This document shows positions 50,434 to 60,232 of a DNA stretch of 64,000 nt, one piece after another. Made by a program: the position numbers and the translations under genes. The stretch is from NCBI GenBank assembly GCA_964497615.1, contig CAZCEC010000030.1:10062-74061 (forward strand). The letters run 5' to 3'. The first letter of the stretch is position 1. Every line of letters begins with the position of its first letter. The DNA comes from CAZCEC01 sp964497615 (lineage in GTDB: Bacteria > Chloroflexota > Anaerolineae > Anaerolineales > UBA6663). The notes under the pieces are model-generated. The model was not told where the DNA came from. It searched no databases and was given only the letters and a program-made list of their open reading frames with translations.

Positions 50434-51000
50434 ATGGCTGAACGCGACCTGTACGATCAGGCGCTGGCGGCGGTCAGCGCCAAGGACCGCCCCCGCGCCC
50501 GCACCCTGCTGGCGAGCCTGGTGGCCGCCGAGCCGCGCCGCGCGGAGGCCTGGCTCCTGCTCTCCACCCTGGTGGACGATGTCGACAAGTCCATCGAGTG
50601 TTTGCAGCACGTGGTGGCGCTGGACCCCGGCAACGCCCGTGCCCGCCATTGGCTGGACCTGGCGAACCGCGCCCGCGCCCGGCAGGCAGCCGGGGTCTCG
50701 GCCGATCAGGAACTGGAGCCTGACCCCGACGCCGATTTTGTGGAACTGGAACCGGAAGACCGGCCAGTGCCGCGCCTCGGGCGCTACCTCCTGGATTTTG
50801 GCTTTGTCTCCGCCGCACAACTCTCCGCCGCCCTCGACCGCCAGCAGGCCGCCCTCCAGTCAGGCCACCCGCGCCTGCTTGGCGGTATACTTGTCGACGA
50901 CGGGACGCTGACGCAGGCCAGCCTGGACTTCGCGTTGCGCGAACAGCAGCGCGTCCGCGTGGAGCTTGAGTGGCAGTCGCGCGCCACTGTCGGCGCGTGA
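50434..51000 (+). CDS. TPR protein with C-terminal MshEN (GspE N-terminal) domain
   Basis: This is a 188-residue protein. Residues 1-90 form two TPR-like helical hairpins (A-E-A-W-L-L-L-S-T-L, A-R-H-W-L-D-L-A). An acidic linker follows. Residues 110-175 match the GspE/PilB N-terminal (MshEN) fold: L-G-R-Y-L-L-D-F-G-F-V-S-A-A-Q-L, G-G-I-L-V-D-D-G-T-L-T-Q-A-S-L. In pilus ATPases MshEN binds c-di-GMP; here no ATPase is attached. It follows the oxidase by 5 nt. Confidence 0.72.
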   Translation: MAERDLYDQALAAVSAKDRPRARTLLASLVAAEPRRAEAWLLLSTLVDDVDKSIECLQHVVALDPGNARARHWLDLANRARARQAAGVSADQELEPDPDADFVELEPEDRPVPRLGRYLLDFGFVSAAQLSAALDRQQAALQSGHPRLLGGILVDDGTLTQASLDFALREQQRVRVELEWQSRATVGA

Positions 51001-51168
51001 GTAGGTCCTTTCCTCCCCTGCCCTGGCAGGCCATGGCCCCGAAGCGGAGCGGAGTGGGGGAAGGGGGCGGGGGGTTAGGTCGCACCTGCAACCCGCATGC
51101 CTCGGATGCGTACCAGTCCCTTGGGGGGAATCCGTTCGTTGGTTGGTGACGATGGGAGGTAGATAACC

Positions 51169-51561
51169 GTGGAACAGAAAAACAACTGGCTGGGGCCGTA
51201 CATCCCGCAGGGGAGCTGGTTGCGCGAACTGGCGCAGCAAGTGAAGCTGGCGTACAACCTGATGGCCGATGCCCGCGTGCATCCGGCCACCAAGCTCATC
51301 CCGGTGGCCGCGCTGGCCTACTTGCTGCTGCCGGTGGACGTTGCGCCCGACGTGGTGCTGGGCCTGGGCCAACTGGACGACCTGGCGGTGCTGATGTTTG
51401 GACTGCGGATGTTCTTTGAGTTCGCGCCGCCGGAGGTGGTGCAGGAACACCTCAAGCGCCTGGCCCAGCGGGTGAAGGGGGATTGGACTGTGGTGGAGGA
51501 AACGCCAGAGGCTGACACCCCGCCGTCCGGCCCAGCGGGGGGCGAAGTCGTGGACGAGTAG
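51169..51561 (+). CDS. YkvA/DUF1232 family membrane protein
   Basis: This 130-residue protein contains the DUF1232 core: K-L-A-Y-N-L-M-A-D near 26-34, P-V-A-A-L-A-Y-L-L-L-P-V-D-V-A-P-D near 45-61, and G-Q-L-D-D-L-A near 67-73, with one membrane helix. Its function is unknown. GTG 51169 follows GGGAGGTAG. The Pro/acidic tail is extra. It is convergent with the next minus-strand gene with only 1 nt between the stops. Confidence 0.85.
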   Translation: MEQKNNWLGPYIPQGSWLRELAQQVKLAYNLMADARVHPATKLIPVAALAYLLLPVDVAPDVVLGLGQLDDLAVLMFGLRMFFEFAPPEVVQEHLKRLAQRVKGDWTVVEETPEADTPPSGPAGGEVVDE

Positions 51562-51562
51562 G

Positions 51563-51802
51563 CTAGAAGAACGGCAGGGCGATCTTCTCGAACACCACCA
51601 GCGCCAGGCACCCCAGCACGGTGACGTTGAGGAACAAGATCAACGCCAGCGTGAAGCCCTGCACCGGCGTGAGGCCCAACAGGCCACGCCCCGAGCGCCG
51701 CACACGCACAGCCGGGGCCGGGGCCGCGGGCATGGCGGGGACCGTTTCCTGGTTGATGAACTCGGCTTCCTGAGCGCTCTTTTGGCGCAGATCGTCAAAC
51801 AT
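51563..51802 (-). CDS. Small single-helix membrane protein
   Basis: This 79-residue protein is not recognised. It has a charged N-terminus (M-F-D-D-L-R-Q-K), a Pro/Ala-rich segment, a basic patch R-V-R-R-S-G-R, and one membrane helix near 50-74. GGGAGG precedes ATG 51802 on the minus strand. It lies 41 nt downstream of birA on the same strand and may be co-transcribed. Confidence 0.6.
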   Translation of the reverse strand: MFDDLRQKSAQEAEFINQETVPAMPAAPAPAVRVRRSGRGLLGLTPVQGFTLALILFLNVTVLGCLALVVFEKIALPFF

Positions 51803-51843
51803 CGTTTGCCTCCCTCTCCCTTGCAGCCCGTATTGTACCGCGA

Positions 51844-52617
51844 TTAGGGCAATCTGAGCCGCACGTCCCCGGCCAGCACCCGGCGCACTTCGCCGCCGGG
51901 CAGCCGGATCAGCAGCGCGCCATCCGCGGCCACGCCCTCCGCCTGGCCCGCCACCTCCCCCTCCGCGGTGCGGGCCGTCACCCTCTCTCCCAGCCACGCC
52001 AGCCGCGCCGCCCACAACACTCTCAGGGCCTCGCCGTCTGCGTCTGTCGCCAGTGGGTACAGCGCCTCCATCCGCGCCAGGATGTCCCGCAGCAGCCGCC
52101 GCCGGTCTATTGGCCTCGCGCCAGGGCTTTGCAGAGCCGTCGCCGGAAAATCCACCGCCTCCGGCGGCGGCGTGGCGCTCACATTCAGCCCAATGCCGAT
52201 CACGGCAAAGTCCAGCCGCTCGCCGGTGAGCCCGCTCTCCACCAGGATGCCCCCCGCCTTGGCGCCGCCCACCAGCACATCGTTGGGCCACTTGAGCGCC
52301 ACGGGCCGCGCCGCCACGCCCTCCGCCGCTTCGGCCGCAGCCACCCCGGCCAGCATCGTCAGGCGCGCGGCCTCCACTGCCGCCAGTCTCGGGCGCAGCA
52401 CCAGGCTAAAGGCCAGGGCTGTGCCCGGCGGCGTGAGCCAGCGCCGGCCGGCGCGCCCCTTGCCGGCCGTCTGCGCCTCGGCCACCACCAGCGCGCCTTC
52501 GGGCGCGCCGGCCTCGGCCAGCCGGCGCGCCTCGTCGTTGGTCGAACCGATCTCGCTGAAGTAGTGCAGCGGCTGACCGAACTGCAGCCCGGCCAGCGCC
52601 GCGCGCAAGCGCTCCAT
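51844..52617 (-). CDS. birA: Biotin--[acetyl-CoA-carboxylase] ligase, catalytic domain only
   Basis: This is a 257-residue biotin protein ligase that activates biotin with ATP and attaches it to carboxylase carrier domains. It shows S-T-N-D-E-A near 25-30, the biotinyl-AMP loop G-K-G-R-A-G-R-R-W near 52-60, K-W-P-N-D-V-L-V near 108-115, G-I-G-L-N-V near 140-145, and a C-terminal SH3-like domain. The N-terminal DNA-binding HTH of E. coli BirA is missing, so it is enzyme only. ATG 52617 is close to the conserved start. Confidence 0.93.
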   Translation of the reverse strand: MERLRAALAGLQFGQPLHYFSEIGSTNDEARRLAEAGAPEGALVVAEAQTAGKGRAGRRWLTPPGTALAFSLVLRPRLAAVEAARLTMLAGVAAAEAAEGVAARPVALKWPNDVLVGGAKAGGILVESGLTGERLDFAVIGIGLNVSATPPPEAVDFPATALQSPGARPIDRRRLLRDILARMEALYPLATDADGEALRVLWAARLAWLGERVTARTAEGEVAGQAEGVAADGALLIRLPGGEVRRVLAGDVRLRLP

Positions 52618-52672
52618 CCAGTGGGGGAACCTCCTTTTTGCGCTAAGCGCAATTGGCCCGGGCGGCGCACTC

Positions 52673-52681
52673 TGCTAAAAT
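52673..52681 (+). promoter_or_regulatory. Extended -10 promoter for the HIT gene
   Basis: TGC-TAAAAT (52673-52681) is an extended -10 about 45 nt before the HIT-family ATG, on the strand opposite to birA. Confidence 0.5.
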
Positions 52682-52725
52682 GGTTTGCATCACACGCGTT
52701 ATAGCATCCATGCCATGAGGAGACA

Positions 52726-53277
52726 ATGGAACATTTGTGGTCCCCCTGGCGCATGACCTACCTGCGCGGCGCTGAGCCTGCCGCCGAATCAGGCGCCGGC
52801 CAATCCACCAGTCCCATTCTCGGCACGCGGCCGCTCGGCGGCTCGGGCTGCATCTTCTGCGACCTGCCGGCTCAGAACCAGGATGCGGACAACTTCATCG
52901 CCCGGCGCGGGCGGCTGGCCTACGTCATCCTCAATCGCTACCCCTACAACAACGGCCACCTCATGATCGTGCCGTATGCCCACGTCCCCAGCCTGGAACA
53001 GCTCGATGCGCCCACCCTGGCGGAGTTGATGGCCCTCACCCAACAGGCCCTGGCGACCCTGCGCCGGATGTACTCGCCCGATGCCTTCAACTTGGGCGCC
53101 AACATCGGCGGCGCGGCCGGGGCCGGCATTGCCGATCACGTCCACCTGCACGTCGTGCCGCGCTGGTCGGGCGACACCAACTTCATGTCCACCGTGGCCG
53201 GCACGCGCGTCATTCCCGAAGACTTGCGCGACACCTGGCGCCAGGCCCGCGACCTATGGGCCGCCCCGCCTGCTTAG
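52726..53277 (+). CDS. HIT-family nucleotide hydrolase/transferase
   Basis: The histidine-triad motif H-V-H-L-H-V-V-P-R-W near 138-147 is complete, with the catalytic His in the middle. An N-terminal C-I-F-C pair near 41-44 suggests a zinc site together with later His. N-N-G-H-L-M-I-V-P near 76-84 is also typical. These 180-residue enzymes are close to Ap4A phosphorylase/FHIT-like proteins. GAGGAGA precedes ATG 52726. Confidence 0.92.
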   Translation: MEHLWSPWRMTYLRGAEPAAESGAGQSTSPILGTRPLGGSGCIFCDLPAQNQDADNFIARRGRLAYVILNRYPYNNGHLMIVPYAHVPSLEQLDAPTLAELMALTQQALATLRRMYSPDAFNLGANIGGAAGAGIADHVHLHVVPRWSGDTNFMSTVAGTRVIPEDLRDTWRQARDLWAAPPA

Positions 53278-53354
53278 TCGCCCGTTCAGCGCAACGCCAA
53301 TCGGATAGGACCGCTCTGGTTTGCTCAAGCATCTGGCTCCCCGTTCGCGGGCCG

Positions 53355-53363
53355 TGATATGAT
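53355..53363 (+). promoter_or_regulatory. Extended -10 promoter for the thiolase operon
   Basis: TGA-TATGAT (53355-53363) fits an extended -10, 57 nt upstream of the thiolase ATG. No clear -35 is seen. Confidence 0.4.
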
Positions 53364-53419
53364 AACGCTTGGCTGCCGCGCTCCGGCAGTCCACTGAGTG
53401 CATCTCCAACGAGGTCGCC

Positions 53420-54628
53420 ATGTCATCCAACGGGCATCAACCCACAGACGCCGTGATCCTCTCCAGCGCCCGCACGCCCATCGGCAAGTTCATGGGCGCG
53501 CTGTCCAGCGTGCCGGCCCCGCGTCTGGGCGCCGTGGCCGTCAAGGCCGCCGTCGAGCGCGCGGGCGTGGACCCGGCCCAGATCGACGAAGTGATCCTGG
53601 GGCAGGTGGTGGCTGCCGGCAGCGGCCAATCGCCCGCGCGCCAGGCCAGCATCTTCGCCGGCCTGCCCCCCGAGGTCGGCGCGTTCTCGGTGAACAAGGC
53701 CTGCGGCTCCGGTCTGCGGGCGGTCATGTCGGCCGCCCAGGCCATTCGGGCCGGCGACGCCCACCTGTTCGTGGCCGGCGGCATGGAGAGCATGAGCAAT
53801 GGTCCCTACTTGCTGCCCAAGGCGCGGCAGGGCCTGCGTTTTGGCCACCAGAGCGTGCTCGATAGCGTCATTTATGATGGCTTGTGGTGCTCGCTCGAGG
53901 AGTGGATGATGGGCGACGCCGCCGAGTGGATTGCGAACGAATACGAAGTCACGCGCGAGGCGATGGACCGCTTCGCGCTGGAGAGCCACCAGCAGGCCGT
54001 GGCCGCCGCCGCCGCTGGCAAGTTCGATGCTGAGATCGTGCCGGTGGAGGTTGCGACCGGCAAGACCCGAACGCTCGTCAGCGCCGATGAGGCCCCCCGC
54101 GCTGACACCTCGCTAGAGGCCCTGGCCAAGCTTAAGCCCGCCTTCCAGAAGGACGGCCGGGTGACGGCCGGCAACGCGCCTGGCCTGAACGATGGCGCGG
54201 CGGCAGTGGTCGTGGCCTCCCGCGCCAGGGCTGAGGCGCTGGGCCGCGCGCCCCTGGCCCGCATCGTCGGCTACACCCACGCCGCGGTGGACCCCAAGGA
54301 AATCTTTATCGCGCCCGCGCACGCCATTCCCAAGCTGCTCAACAAGATCGGCTGGACCCTGGCGGACGTGGACTTGATCGAACTGAACGAGGCCTTTGCC
54401 GCGCAGGTGCTGGCCGATGGCTATGCCCTGGCCGGTCAGGGCTGGGACTGGGGCAAGGTCAACGTCAACGGCGGCGCCATCGCGCTGGGCCACCCGGTGG
54501 GTGCCAGCGGCGCGCGCGTGCTCGTCACCCTGCTCCACGCCCTGCGCGAGCGCGGCCTGAAGCGCGGCCTGGCCTCCCTCTGCCTGGGCGGCGGCGAGGC
54601 TGTGGCCCTGGCCGTGGAGTTGGAGTAG
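53420..54628 (+). CDS. Acetyl-CoA acetyltransferase (thiolase)
   Basis: This 402-residue thiolase condenses two acetyl-CoA or cleaves 3-ketoacyl-CoA. The nucleophile Cys lies in N-K-A-C-G-S-G near 97, G-G-M-E-S-M-S near 115, and N-E-A-F-A near 325. H-P-V-G-A-S-G-A near 358 carries the catalytic His, and C-L-G-G-G near 388 the second Cys. ATG 53420 follows GAGG. The next gene, 3 nt downstream, reduces the 3-ketoacyl product's hydroxy partner, so the pair works in beta-oxidation or butyrate-type synthesis. Confidence 0.94.
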   Translation: MSSNGHQPTDAVILSSARTPIGKFMGALSSVPAPRLGAVAVKAAVERAGVDPAQIDEVILGQVVAAGSGQSPARQASIFAGLPPEVGAFSVNKACGSGLRAVMSAAQAIRAGDAHLFVAGGMESMSNGPYLLPKARQGLRFGHQSVLDSVIYDGLWCSLEEWMMGDAAEWIANEYEVTREAMDRFALESHQQAVAAAAAGKFDAEIVPVEVATGKTRTLVSADEAPRADTSLEALAKLKPAFQKDGRVTAGNAPGLNDGAAAVVVASRARAEALGRAPLARIVGYTHAAVDPKEIFIAPAHAIPKLLNKIGWTLADVDLIELNEAFAAQVLADGYALAGQGWDWGKVNVNGGAIALGHPVGASGARVLVTLLHALRERGLKRGLASLCLGGGEAVALAVELE

Positions 54629-54631
54629 TCT

Positions 54632-55483
<852 letters not shown>

Positions 55484-55486
55484 ACC

Positions 55487-55590
55487 TCTGCCACGGATTA
55501 CACGAATGGTCACGAATTATGGCGAACAACGTGCGATCGATTTCCTGAGTATCGTTGCGCAATTCGTTTCAAATTCGTGGCATTTGTGAC
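55487..55590. repeat. Imperfect inverted repeat with CACGAAT motifs
   Basis: The left arm near 55490-55518 contains two CACGAAT elements; the right arm near 55561-55581 contains AATTCGTTTC and AATTCGTGGC, roughly complementary. It fills the gap between convergent genes and may work as a terminator or be a dispersed repeat of this genome. Confidence 0.45.
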
Positions 55591-56918
55591 TAGGGTTTTC
55601 TGATAGTCGGCACGTAAAGCCGATACGGCCCCGGCAGTACCAGCTCCCCATACTCGTCCGCGCCGATGTCGGGCGCGTCGCCGCCCGGACGCAGCGCGCC
55701 GTCGAAGTCGTCGCTTACGCCGCCCAAGGGTAGGGCCTGGTCAATGGCCGCCGTCACGCCCGCGTTCAGGTGCAGGTCCCCCAGCGCCGCGTTCACAAAC
55801 CACCCTGGCTGCGCGTTCGTCACATTGCCCAGCACCGTGCCCGCTGCGCCGTCCCGCTGCCAGATAGGCGCGTCCGTCAGGTTGTAGCGGATGTCGGCGC
55901 TGGTGGCGCTGAACCGGTACTCGATGGCCCCCCACGGGAAGGTGCCGTTCAGGAGCACGGTGTTGTGGTACACCCGCACATCGCGGGCGTAGTTCACCGT
56001 GATCCCCACGTCGCCGGCCCCGGCCCGGTAGATGAAGTTGTTGCGGACGATGCCGCCCTGATGGTCGTAGGTATCTTCGTCGCCGCGCGAGTTGGCGTCC
56101 GGCGCGGCCAGCCCCAGCGCAATCGCCCGGTCGCACTCGATGAACAGATTGCGCTCCACCACCGTGTCCAGGCTGTTGCGCCACATCAACACCGCCGGCC
56201 CCGCCAACCCTGCTGGCGCGCGAATGTTGCGAAAGACGTTGTCGCGGATCACCCAGTCCGCGCCGCCCAGCACGTCCACCCCGTTGGTGTAGTCGCTCCG
56301 CGCCTCGTCCGTGTATGCGATGGTCGAGCACGCCACCTCGCCTCCATCGGCGTAGGCCTGCCCGTCGGTGGAGCCTTTGATGAACTGCTCGCCGCTGTCG
56401 ATCAGGCGCAAGTTGTAGAAGCGCGGGCGCTGCGGCGCGTCCTCGCCGTGCACCTGCACCAGGTGGAAGTACGCGTCGCGCAGGGTCACGTCCGCTATCA
56501 GCCTATCGTCGGCGTCGTAAATGGCGATGACGTGCGGCACGTTGCCGTAGCTGCCGTTGCTCATTCCCTGGCCGCGCAGCACCACCGCCTCGCGGTTGCC
56601 GCTGAGGCTCCGCAGGGCCACATCGTTTACCGCCCGAATGTTCAGGGTATTGGTCAGGGTGTAGACTCCGTCCGCGATCAGGATCGTCGTGCCGGAGCTT
56701 AAGGTGTCGACGGCGTCTTGGAGTTCGGCCACCGAGTCCACGTTGACGACCGGGCCCGTGGGCGCGGGCAGGGCTGGGCAGTGAATGGCGGCGGCGGGCG
56801 CGTGGCGTTGAAGCGTGAAATGGGCTGCTTGACCGGCAGGCAGGCGCACGCCCAGAGAGACGAGGGTTAGCGCCGCCGCCAGGCCGCCACTGAGCCAGCG
56901 CCGTTGAGGAGGATTCAC
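55590..56918 (-). CDS. Secreted right-handed beta-helix protein
   Basis: This 442-residue protein has a signal peptide (P-P-Q-R-R-W-L-S then a hydrophobic core and G-Q-A-A) at 1-32. A parallel beta-helix repeat domain follows (about 70-380): repeats such as V-A-L-R-S-L, V-E-R-N-L-F-I, I-R-D-N-V-F and V-Y-H-N-T-V. The end is Y-R-L-Y-V-P-T-I-R-K-P, a short motif like the C-terminal tails of many Chloroflexota secreted proteins. Polysaccharide binding or cleavage is typical for the fold; catalytic residues are not obvious. GTG 56918 is chosen because it starts a clean signal peptide; GTG 56984 is an alternative. Confidence 0.75.
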   Translation of the reverse strand: MNPPQRRWLSGGLAAALTLVSLGVRLPAGQAAHFTLQRHAPAAAIHCPALPAPTGPVVNVDSVAELQDAVDTLSSGTTILIADGVYTLTNTLNIRAVNDVALRSLSGNREAVVLRGQGMSNGSYGNVPHVIAIYDADDRLIADVTLRDAYFHLVQVHGEDAPQRPRFYNLRLIDSGEQFIKGSTDGQAYADGGEVACSTIAYTDEARSDYTNGVDVLGGADWVIRDNVFRNIRAPAGLAGPAVLMWRNSLDTVVERNLFIECDRAIALGLAAPDANSRGDEDTYDHQGGIVRNNFIYRAGAGDVGITVNYARDVRVYHNTVLLNGTFPWGAIEYRFSATSADIRYNLTDAPIWQRDGAAGTVLGNVTNAQPGWFVNAALGDLHLNAGVTAAIDQALPLGGVSDDFDGALRPGGDAPDIGADEYGELVLPGPYRLYVPTIRKP

Positions 56919-56988
56919 GCCTGTATTGTGCTTGGGTTGGGGATCGGCCGCAATAGGCGCAAGCTCACATGCCCGCGGCCGCACGCGC

Positions 56989-57441
56989 TCACCCGCTGGG
57001 CGCGTCGCGCTTCATCACCCACAGGCTCCGCCCCTCGCGGTCCAGCCACATCATCGCCTTGGCCATCTTCTTCAGCCGCCGGAAGTAGGGCGTCAAATCC
57101 GGGCCGTCAATCTCCCGGAACCCGAACTGCACGTAGAACGGCCCCATGGTGTTCACGCAGGTCAAATACAGCACGCCCGGGTTGTCGGCCAACAGCCGCT
57201 CGATGACTTGGTGGGCGATGCCGCGCCCCTGGTAGGCCGGCACCGTGGCGATGGAGGCCAGTTCGCGCGATCCGTCGCGGTGCGCCTTGACCTGCCCGGT
57301 GCCCACCACCTCGCCCGTCGTCTCGTCCACCGCCAGCATAAAGTTGGGCCAGTCCAGCCCCATTGGGTTGATCTGTGCCTCGCGGATCAGGCGGTTGATG
57401 GTGGGTTGGTCGGCAGCCGTCGCGGCCCTTAAGACGATCAT
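56989..57441 (-). CDS. GNAT-family N-acetyltransferase
   Basis: This 150-residue acetyl-CoA-dependent acetyltransferase shows the GNAT motif A: I-A-T-V-P-A-Y-Q-G-R-G-I-A near 63-75 (Q/R-x-x-G-x-G/A). Then L-Y-L-T-C and F-Y-V-Q-F-G-F follow near 93-112. The substrate is unknown. It lies alone between the beta-helix gene and the gat operon. Confidence 0.88.
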   Translation of the reverse strand: MIVLRAATAADQPTINRLIREAQINPMGLDWPNFMLAVDETTGEVVGTGQVKAHRDGSRELASIATVPAYQGRGIAHQVIERLLADNPGVLYLTCVNTMGPFYVQFGFREIDGPDLTPYFRRLKKMAKAMMWLDREGRSLWVMKRDAPSG

Positions 57442-57595
57442 CTCATTTTGCCCTGTCGTACTGTGTCCGGGCGTTGGTCGCGCGGCTTCGTAGTAGCGAA
57501 TTTAGCGCAGCACCCCTTCGGGGCATTCGCCCGTTTCCAATATGACTTGCCCGGTGCGACTGAAGACGCTATTATGTCTTCAAGGTCATCACGCC

Positions 57596-59059
57596 TTACG
57601 CCTCCGCCTCGCGCAGTAGTTCCTCCAATATCTTCTCCACCGCCTGCGCGTTCGCCTTGCCCTTGCTCATTCGCTTCACCTGACCCACGAACCACTTCAG
57701 CAGGCTGGGTTTGCTCTGGTAGGCTTCCACTTCCTTCGGGTTGGCGGCGATCACCTGCCGCGCCATCTCCCGCAGCGCCTCGTCGCCCGAGATTTGCGCC
57801 AGCCCCTCGGCCTCCACCAGCGCGCGCGGGCCGCGCCCCGTCTCCACCACCTTGGGGATCAGCCCCACCGCTGTCTGCCGGGTGATGACCTTGTCCTCCA
57901 CCAGCCGCACCAATTCGGCCAGGTGGGCGGCGGTGAACCTCAGCGCCCCGGCCGTGATGTTCTGCTCCTTGATCAGCCGCAGGATTTCGTTCTGCACCCA
58001 ATTGGCGATGGTCTTGGGCGCGCCCTCGCCCCCGCCGAACGCCCGCACCGCCGCTTCGTAGTAGTCCGAGAGCGACCGCTCCTCGGTCAGGATCGTGGCG
58101 TCATAGGCGGGCAGTTGGTGCTCGGCCATGAAGCGCTCGCGCCGCGCCAGCGGCAGCTCCGGCAGCCGCTTCAGGATGTCGTCGCGCCACTCCTCCGCCA
58201 CTTCCACCGGCAGCAAGTCTGGCTCGCGGAAGTAGCGGTAATCGGCTTCGCTTTCCTTGGACCGCATCTTGCGCAGGCTCTGCGTATCCTCATCCCATTC
58301 CAGGGTCCAGGCCTCCACCCGCCGGCCCGCTTCCACTTCCTTGATCTGCCGCTCAATCTCCACGCCGATCGCATCGCGCACGGCCTCGATGGAGTTGACG
58401 TTCTTGATCTCGGTCTTGGCATTCAGCGCCGTCGTGCCTGCCTCGCGGATCGAGACGTTCGCGTCGCAGCGCAGGTGCGCCCGCTCCATGTTCGCCTCCG
58501 ATACGTCCAGCCAGCGCAGCAGTTGCCGCATGCGCATCAGGAACCCCGCCGCCTCGTCCGCACTCCGCAGGTCTGGTCCGGTCACCATCTCGATCAGCGG
58601 TACCCCGCAGCGGTTCATGTCAATCAGCCGCGCGCCGCGCGCCGGGTCATTCTTGGTCTTCCCGGCATCCTCCTCCATGTGCATCTTGCGGATGGCGACG
58701 CGGCGTTCCCCGCCGTCCGCCTCGGGGATGGCAAACCAGCCGTCGCGCCCGATCGGCTCGTCGTACTGGGTGATCTGATAGCCCTTGGGCAGGTCGGGGT
58801 AGAAGTAGTTCTTGCGGTCGAAGAAGCTGCGCGTCTGGATGTTGCGGCACCCCACCGCCGCCGCCAGCAGCACCGCCTTCTCCACCACGCCCCGGTTCAG
58901 CACCGGCAGCACCCCCGGCAGCCCCGCGCACACCGGGCAGATGTTGGTGTTGGGCGGCGCGCCCCAGCTATCCGCCGGGCAGGCGCAGAAGACCTTGCTG
59001 CGCGTGTTCAGTTGAATGTGGATTTCCAGCCCGATAACGGCTTCGTAATTGATCGTCAT
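57596..59059 (-). CDS. gatB: Asp-tRNA(Asn)/Glu-tRNA(Gln) amidotransferase subunit B
   Basis: This 487-residue kinase/tRNA-binding subunit phosphorylates the misacylated Glu/Asp-tRNA and receives ammonia from GatA. Family motifs are visible: V-I-G-L-E-I-H-I-Q-L near 8-17, C-P-V-C-x-G-L-P-G near 42-50 (zinc), K-N-Y-F-Y-P-D-L-P-K near 84-93, and R-C-D-A-N-V-S near 197. The C-terminal YqeY-like domain ends K-A-N-A-Q-A-V. It lies 7 nt after the dual-OB gene, separated from gatA by three unrelated genes. Confidence 0.95.
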   Translation of the reverse strand: MTINYEAVIGLEIHIQLNTRSKVFCACPADSWGAPPNTNICPVCAGLPGVLPVLNRGVVEKAVLLAAAVGCRNIQTRSFFDRKNYFYPDLPKGYQITQYDEPIGRDGWFAIPEADGGERRVAIRKMHMEEDAGKTKNDPARGARLIDMNRCGVPLIEMVTGPDLRSADEAAGFLMRMRQLLRWLDVSEANMERAHLRCDANVSIREAGTTALNAKTEIKNVNSIEAVRDAIGVEIERQIKEVEAGRRVEAWTLEWDEDTQSLRKMRSKESEADYRYFREPDLLPVEVAEEWRDDILKRLPELPLARRERFMAEHQLPAYDATILTEERSLSDYYEAAVRAFGGGEGAPKTIANWVQNEILRLIKEQNITAGALRFTAAHLAELVRLVEDKVITRQTAVGLIPKVVETGRGPRALVEAEGLAQISGDEALREMARQVIAANPKEVEAYQSKPSLLKWFVGQVKRMSKGKANAQAVEKILEELLREAEA

Positions 59060-59066
59060 GCGTGAC

Positions 59067-59792
59067 CTAGAACTCGTTGAGTGTTTGGCGCTCCGCGTAA
59101 TCCGGAAAGGTGTACACCCCGTTGAGCTGCAAATAGCACCGGTCCGGGAACTTCTTCCATTTGCGCGCCAGCCCAATGCGCAGGTACACGGTCCGCTGCC
59201 TGAGCATCCGCGTCAGCGCCGCCGCGATGGCGCTGGGGTCCTGCTCCGGCCCGCGCTGCGCCTGGCAGTAGCGCTGCCAGGTGTAGTCCGTGATCTTCAG
59301 GTTGTAGTGCTCCCCGGCCTGGTCATGGAACCGCAGCCGGTAATCCCATTTACCCTCGGCGCCTCGCGCGTAGCTCATCCCGGCGATGCCCCCGGGGCGC
59401 ACGGTGCCCAGCGAGCGCGGCCCAGCGCCCTCCATCAGGTAGCGGCCCAGGTCGTTGTGGATCGGCACTTCAAAGACGGCTGCCACGCTCGCGAACACCG
59501 ACCGTTGCAGCAGCGCCTGCCACTCGTCCCGCGCCAGCCGGCCCGCCGGGCGGATCGACTTGGGATCGTAGAGGTAGTCCTCCGTGTGCGGCGGCGCAGG
59601 TACAGGCCGCAGCAAGTCGCACTCAATCCGGGCCGCCGGGTAGATGATGGCCTCCTGGCCGGCCGTCAGGTCAAACTCGTTCGCGCGCGGGCTGTGCAGC
59701 CGCACCCACTCGCCGTCTTCGGCCTGGCCGGCCACGCACACATAGGCGCCCCCCATGCGGGTCAGGTCGGTCACGGTGAGCGTGCGCTTCAT
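59067..59792 (-). CDS. Dual OB domain-containing protein
   Basis: This 241-residue protein begins T-L-T-V-T-D-L-T-R-M-G-G-A-Y-V-C-V-A-G and continues with W-V-R-L-H-S-P near 29-35, P-P-H-T-E-D-Y near 66-72 and R-L-R-F-H-D near 151. The layout fits the dual-OB family often found beside DUF488 proteins; its role is unknown, possibly nucleic-acid binding. Its ATG overlaps the DUF488 stop by 4 nt. It sits inside the gat operon. Confidence 0.7.
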   Translation of the reverse strand: MKRTLTVTDLTRMGGAYVCVAGQAEDGEWVRLHSPRANEFDLTAGQEAIIYPAARIECDLLRPVPAPPHTEDYLYDPKSIRPAGRLARDEWQALLQRSVFASVAAVFEVPIHNDLGRYLMEGAGPRSLGTVRPGGIAGMSYARGAEGKWDYRLRFHDQAGEHYNLKITDYTWQRYCQAQRGPEQDPSAIAAALTRMLRQRTVYLRIGLARKWKKFPDRCYLQLNGVYTFPDYAERQTLNEF

Positions 59793-60232
59793 AGATGGAC
59801 GATCTCGACCTCCGGCCAGTGCGCCCGCAACCGCTCGGCCACCAGCCGCCGGTGGCACTGCTCCGGCGTGGCTTCGCTGCATAGCAAACAGCACGCCCCG
59901 GCCTCGAACAGCGTCCGGTCCAGCGTTGCCGGGATGCCGCGCTCATCCATCAGCGCCTCGAAGCGCCGCTCATACTCGTCCCATTCCGCGCCGCCGCCGC
60001 GATACTCCTTTAGGATGTCCTTCGTCGGCGCTAGTTCGGGTTTATGCACGTAGCCGCAGCCATCTGCCAGCTCGCGCAGGAAGTAGGGCAGGTCGGCCTG
60101 CTTGGCGAAGCCCGCCAGTTGCCCATGCGGGTTCAGCCGGATATCCACCAGGGTGCGCACGCCGTTGGCGCGCAGCCGGCCAAAGAAGTCTTCGGCGGTC
60201 ATTTGGGTGAAACCGATGGTATAGAGTCTCAT
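59789..60232 (-). CDS. DUF488 family protein (second copy)
   Basis: This 147-residue protein shows the DUF488 landmarks: L-Y-T-I-G-F-T near 3-9, D-I-R-L-N-P near 30-35, and C-L-L-C-S-E-A-T-P-E-Q-C-H-R-R near 113-127, a conserved Cys/His pocket. The function is unknown. Its start overlaps the upstream DUF488 stop by 4 nt and its end overlaps the dual-OB start, so the three are translationally linked. Confidence 0.88.
   Translation of the reverse strand: MRLYTIGFTQMTAEDFFGRLRANGVRTLVDIRLNPHGQLAGFAKQADLPYFLRELADGCGYVHKPELAPTKDILKEYRGGGAEWDEYERRFEALMDERGIPATLDRTLFEAGACCLLCSEATPEQCHRRLVAERLRAHWPEVEIVHL

Noticed and set aside
57794..59065. 423-codon + strand frame over gatB
   Set aside because: Antisense shadow; no family similarity.
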